From contig NZ_LGDY01000124.1 of NCBI RefSeq assembly GCF_001279525.1, positions 1-64,000 of the forward strand: a DNA stretch of 64,000 nt, given 5' to 3'. The position numbers were made by a program, and so were the translations under genes. Below are positions 62,207 to 64,000 of the stretch, one piece after another (position 1 is the stretch's first letter; every line of letters starts with the position of its first letter). This stretch comes from Nocardia sp. NRRL S-836. GTDB lineage: Bacteria > Actinomycetota > Actinomycetes > Mycobacteriales > Pseudonocardiaceae. Below the pieces are notes generated by a model. That model ran no database searches and was not told the origin of the DNA. It saw nothing but the letters and a program-made list of their open reading frames with translations.

Positions 62207-62413
62207 TCAGGAAGATCCGAGCCTATCCAAAAGACCTCGGTACTTGGGGAGGACCCGCCCGAGGACCTCGCCGAGCTTCTCTTCCTGCTGCATGCGCTGG
62301 TAACGGTCCGCGATCGCCAACCGCACGACCTCCTGCTTGGAGCGCCCCTCGGCCGCCGCGAGTTCAGCGAGCCGCAGGTTCTCCTCCTCGGTCAACCGCA
62401 AGGTCATCGCCAT
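62207..62413 (-). CDS. Ribbon-helix-helix antitoxin
   Basis: 68 residues. M-T-L-R-L-T-E-E-E-N-L-R-L-A-E-L-A-A-A-E-G-R-S-K-Q-E-V-V-R is a CopG-like ribbon-helix-helix DNA-binding domain; the C-terminal part (M-Q-Q-E-E-K-L ... L-L-D-R-L) should wrap the toxin. ATG at 62413 chosen; GTG 62422 and ATG 62407 are also possible. First gene of the toxin-antitoxin pair, divergent from tetR. Confidence 0.82.
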   Translation of the reverse strand: MAMTLRLTEEENLRLAELAAAEGRSKQEVVRLAIADRYQRMQQEEKLGEVLGRVLPKYRGLLDRLGSS

Positions 62414-62422
62414 TCCCGGCAC

Positions 62423-62440
62423 GGTACCAATGTGATACCA
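62423..62440 (-). promoter_or_regulatory. Direct repeat upstream of the antitoxin (candidate operator)
   Basis: On the minus strand TGGTATC and TGGTACC are spaced by ACAT directly upstream of the antitoxin start. RHH antitoxins commonly bind such short repeated half-sites over their own promoter. Confidence 0.45.
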
Positions 62441-62469
62441 CTCAGGCCAGCGCCCGTTAGGATTGCGTG

Positions 62470-63057
62470 ATGCCCAGGCCCAAGACCCACGACGAGGCGC
62501 TGCGGCGGCGGCTGCTCGAACGGGCGGGCGAGCTGCTCAGCACGGGGGGACCCGACGCGGTGAGCCTGCGCAGGATCGCCACCGACGTCAACACCTCGAC
62601 CACCGCCGTCTATTCCCTGTTCGGCGGGAAACCGGCGTTGCTCGAAGCGCTGCACGACGAGGCGTTCAACCGGTTCGGCGCGAGCCTGGCCGCCGTGCCG
62701 ATCACCGACGACCCCGCCGAGGACCTGCTGCGGATCGGCCTCGCGTACCGGCGCAGCGCGCTGGAGGACCCGCAGTTCTACTCGGTGCTCTACTCGAAGG
62801 TCGTCGAACCCACGAGGGAGATGAGCCGCGCGGCCGGGCGGACGTTCGCGCCGGTGCGCAACGCGGTGCGGCGGGCGATCGAGCTGGGCGTCTACCGCGA
62901 CGAGGACCCCGAGCAGATCGCGATGTCGATGTGGGGCCTCGCGCACGGCCTGGTGAGCCTGGAGCTCAACGGGAACCTGCCGCCGGGCATCGACGCGGCG
63001 GCCACCTACGAGCTGGCGCTGCGGGCACACGGCCGGGGCTGGCTGGCCGGGAGATGA
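62470..63057 (+). CDS. TetR-family transcriptional regulator
   Basis: 195 residues. N-terminal TetR HTH (I-A-T-D-V-N-T-S-T-T-A-V-Y-S-L-F-G-G-K-P-A-L-L) and a helical ligand domain of the TetR_C_13/WHG type. ATG at 62470 (GTG at 62467 also possible). No clear target gene adjacent; divergent from the toxin-antitoxin operon, convergent with the chitinase. Confidence 0.9.
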   Translation: MPRPKTHDEALRRRLLERAGELLSTGGPDAVSLRRIATDVNTSTTAVYSLFGGKPALLEALHDEAFNRFGASLAAVPITDDPAEDLLRIGLAYRRSALEDPQFYSVLYSKVVEPTREMSRAAGRTFAPVRNAVRRAIELGVYRDEDPEQIAMSMWGLAHGLVSLELNGNLPPGIDAAATYELALRAHGRGWLAGR

Positions 63058-63062
63058 CGGAA

Positions 63063-63124
63063 TCCGGGGAGGCGGCCGCCGCGAAACCTCCCCGGACCCG
63101 CTGAACTGTCCGGAACGGACAGTT
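63063..63124. terminator. Double hairpin between tetR and chitinase gene
   Basis: TCCGGGGAGG (63063-63072) pairs with CCTCCCCGGA (63087-63096), then AACTGTCC (63104-63111) with GGACAGTT (63117-63124). Both perfect; the genes on either side converge here. Confidence 0.8.
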
Positions 63125-63141
63125 CGTCCTTGGGTGCGGCC

Positions 63142-64000
63142 CTACCTCAGCGCGCCGTCCAGCGCCTTGATCAGCTCGCCGTTCGCCGTGTCACCGTCGA
63201 GCGACCAGACCATCGCGCCACCGAGCCGGCGGGAGTTGATGAAGCGGGCCTTGCGCTTCATCTCCGTGGCGTCGTCGTAGGTCCACCACGTCTTGCCGTC
63301 GTAGATCCACGCGAAACCGGCGCGCTCGTCGCGGTAGACCTTGTAGGTGTTGCCCGGCTCGGAGAGCTTCGCCTTGAGGCGGTGGAAGTCCTCGTAGCCA
63401 GCCTCGTACTTGGCAGGCGCAGGCACACCGGTGCCGAACAGGCCGTTGCGGGTGCCGGGGGCGACGCCGTCCCAGCCGCGGCCGTAGAACGGCACGCCGA
63501 GCACGGCCTTCGAGCGCGGCGCACCGCGCGACAGCCACGCGTCGACCGTCACCTCGGAGCTGAACTCGAACTGCGACGGGTCGCCCTTGGGCACGCGCAG
63601 CGCGGACTGCTGGTTGGCCGCCGGGTCCCACGCGCCGTGGTAGTCGTAGCCCTGCAGCGTGCCGAAGGTGAGGTAGCAGAACACCTTCGCGACCTCGAAG
63701 CCCGCGTCCACCTGCTTCGGGTCGGCCGGCAGGAACGCGGTCAGGTCGCGGTTCCAGCCCATCTGCCTGCGGTATTCGGCGAGCAGCTTGGTGAAGTTCT
63801 GCTTGTCCTCGGGACGGACGACGTTCGGCGGCTCCATGTTGCCGTTGCTCGCCGGCCACTCCCAGTCGAGGTCGACGCCGTCGAAGACGCCCTTGGCGGC
63901 GCCCTCCGGCAGGCCGGGCAGGTTGCCCTTGATCCACATGTCGGTGCACGACCTGACGTGCGCCGCCCGTGAGGTCTCGTCCAGTGCCGCGTTGGAGAAG
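63142..64000 (-). CDS. GH18 chitinase, C-terminal part (5' end outside window)
   Basis: The frame is open to the window edge; the ATG at 63939 is internal. The catalytic motif D-G-V-D-L-D-W-E (DxxDxDxE, acid/base Glu) is present, followed by the barrel strands with Y-D-Y-H-G-A-W-D-P and the C-terminal S-L-D-G-D-T. Upstream residues (S-N-A-A-L-D-E-T-S-R-A-A-H-V-R) match the helix before this strand. Likely secreted and acting on chitin; signal peptide and any carbohydrate-binding domain would lie outside the window. Confidence 0.9.
   Translation of the reverse strand, partial: FSNAALDETSRAAHVRSCTDMWIKGNLPGLPEGAAKGVFDGVDLDWEWPASNGNMEPPNVVRPEDKQNFTKLLAEYRRQMGWNRDLTAFLPADPKQVDAGFEVAKVFCYLTFGTLQGYDYHGAWDPAANQQSALRVPKGDPSQFEFSSEVTVDAWLSRGAPRSKAVLGVPFYGRGWDGVAPGTRNGLFGTGVPAPAKYEAGYEDFHRLKAKLSEPGNTYKVYRDERAGFAWIYDGKTWWTYDDATEMKRKARFINSRRLGGAMVWSLDGDTANGELIKALDGALR

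Noticed and set aside
1..64000. Insertion sequences, prophage, tRNA or rRNA genes
   Set aside because: No transposase, integrase, phage structural genes, cloverleaf or rRNA-like sequence was recognised on either strand.

Overview
The window looks like chromosomal DNA of a high-GC filamentous actinomycete of the Pseudonocardiales type (Lentzea, Saccharothrix or Actinosynnema relatives). The basis is very high GC with strong third-position GC bias, many GTG starts, tightly overlapping operons (GTGA, ATGA, TGATG junctions), actinobacterial-only families (DUF3558, DUF1707, EspG, PPE-like, class F sortase, acyl-CoA carboxylase epsilon subunit) and gene order matching the mycobacterial Rv3274c-Rv3308 segment. 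No tRNA, rRNA, CRISPR array, prophage or insertion sequence was seen. All product calls come from reading sequence and motifs; no database search was run.

Layout. 1-0.9 kb: 3' end of a WD40 repeat protein. 0.96-3.9 kb: acyl-CoA dehydrogenase, purE, purK. 3.8-7.7 kb: XRE regulator with divergent SDR gene, then a GntR(YtrA type)-ABC ATPase-permease operon. 7.68-8.2 kb: non-coding cluster of palindromic repeats. 8.2-11.3 kb: degenerate GGDEF-like protein and a membrane-tethered ECF sigma/anti-sigma fusion. 11.5-15.3 kb: tandem GtrA genes, two-component system, hisN-like phosphatase. 15.3-19.2 kb: a type VII polymorphic toxin locus (YbaB-like, WXG100, TNT NAD-glycohydrolase toxin, small immunity candidate). 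19.25-30.8 kb: MaoC, HMG-CoA lyase, PH protein, birA, accD5, accE5, MFS exporter, maf, gltP, accA3, i.e. the acyl-CoA carboxylase set with its biotin ligase. 31.1-36.5 kb: HAD, GNAT, DUF3558 lipoprotein, WXG/PPE/EspG type VII substrate operon, gamma-glutamylcyclotransferase-like. 36.6-44.2 kb: lpdA, two class F sortases flanking a secreted protein, glpK-glpF and divergent glpD. 44.2-49.2 kb: phoD phosphatase, repeat-rich spacer, two M20 amidohydrolases, small membrane protein. 49.2-54.5 kb: meaB-mutB-mutA. 54.6-58.8 kb: Ser/Thr kinase, purine nucleoside phosphorylase, phosphohexomutase. 58.8-64 kb: small membrane protein, methyltransferase, flavodoxin-like protein, DnaA-box-rich terminator, MerR/aldo-keto reductase, Doc-like toxin/ribbon-helix-helix antitoxin, TetR, GH18 chitinase (cut by the window end).

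How it fits together. The core is propionyl/methylmalonyl metabolism (accA3-accD5-accE5, birA, mutAB-meaB, acyl-CoA dehydrogenase), glycerol uptake and oxidation (glpF-glpK-glpD) and purine synthesis/salvage (purEK, punA). Envelope and secretion functions are interleaved: two separate type VII substrate loci without the secretion machinery, and a sortase pair in which one copy has lost its catalytic histidine.

Most notable: a TNT toxin/immunity locus; the Arg-for-His sortase beside an active-looking sortase and a substrate with a truncated sorting signal; low-complexity insertions inside two housekeeping enzymes (mutA and the phosphohexomutase); a 20-nt motif shared by three intergenic regions; a dispersed family of CACGCGGGG palindromes; four perfect DnaA boxes within 400 bp far from any dnaA gene; and a Doc toxin homologue lacking the Fic histidine.
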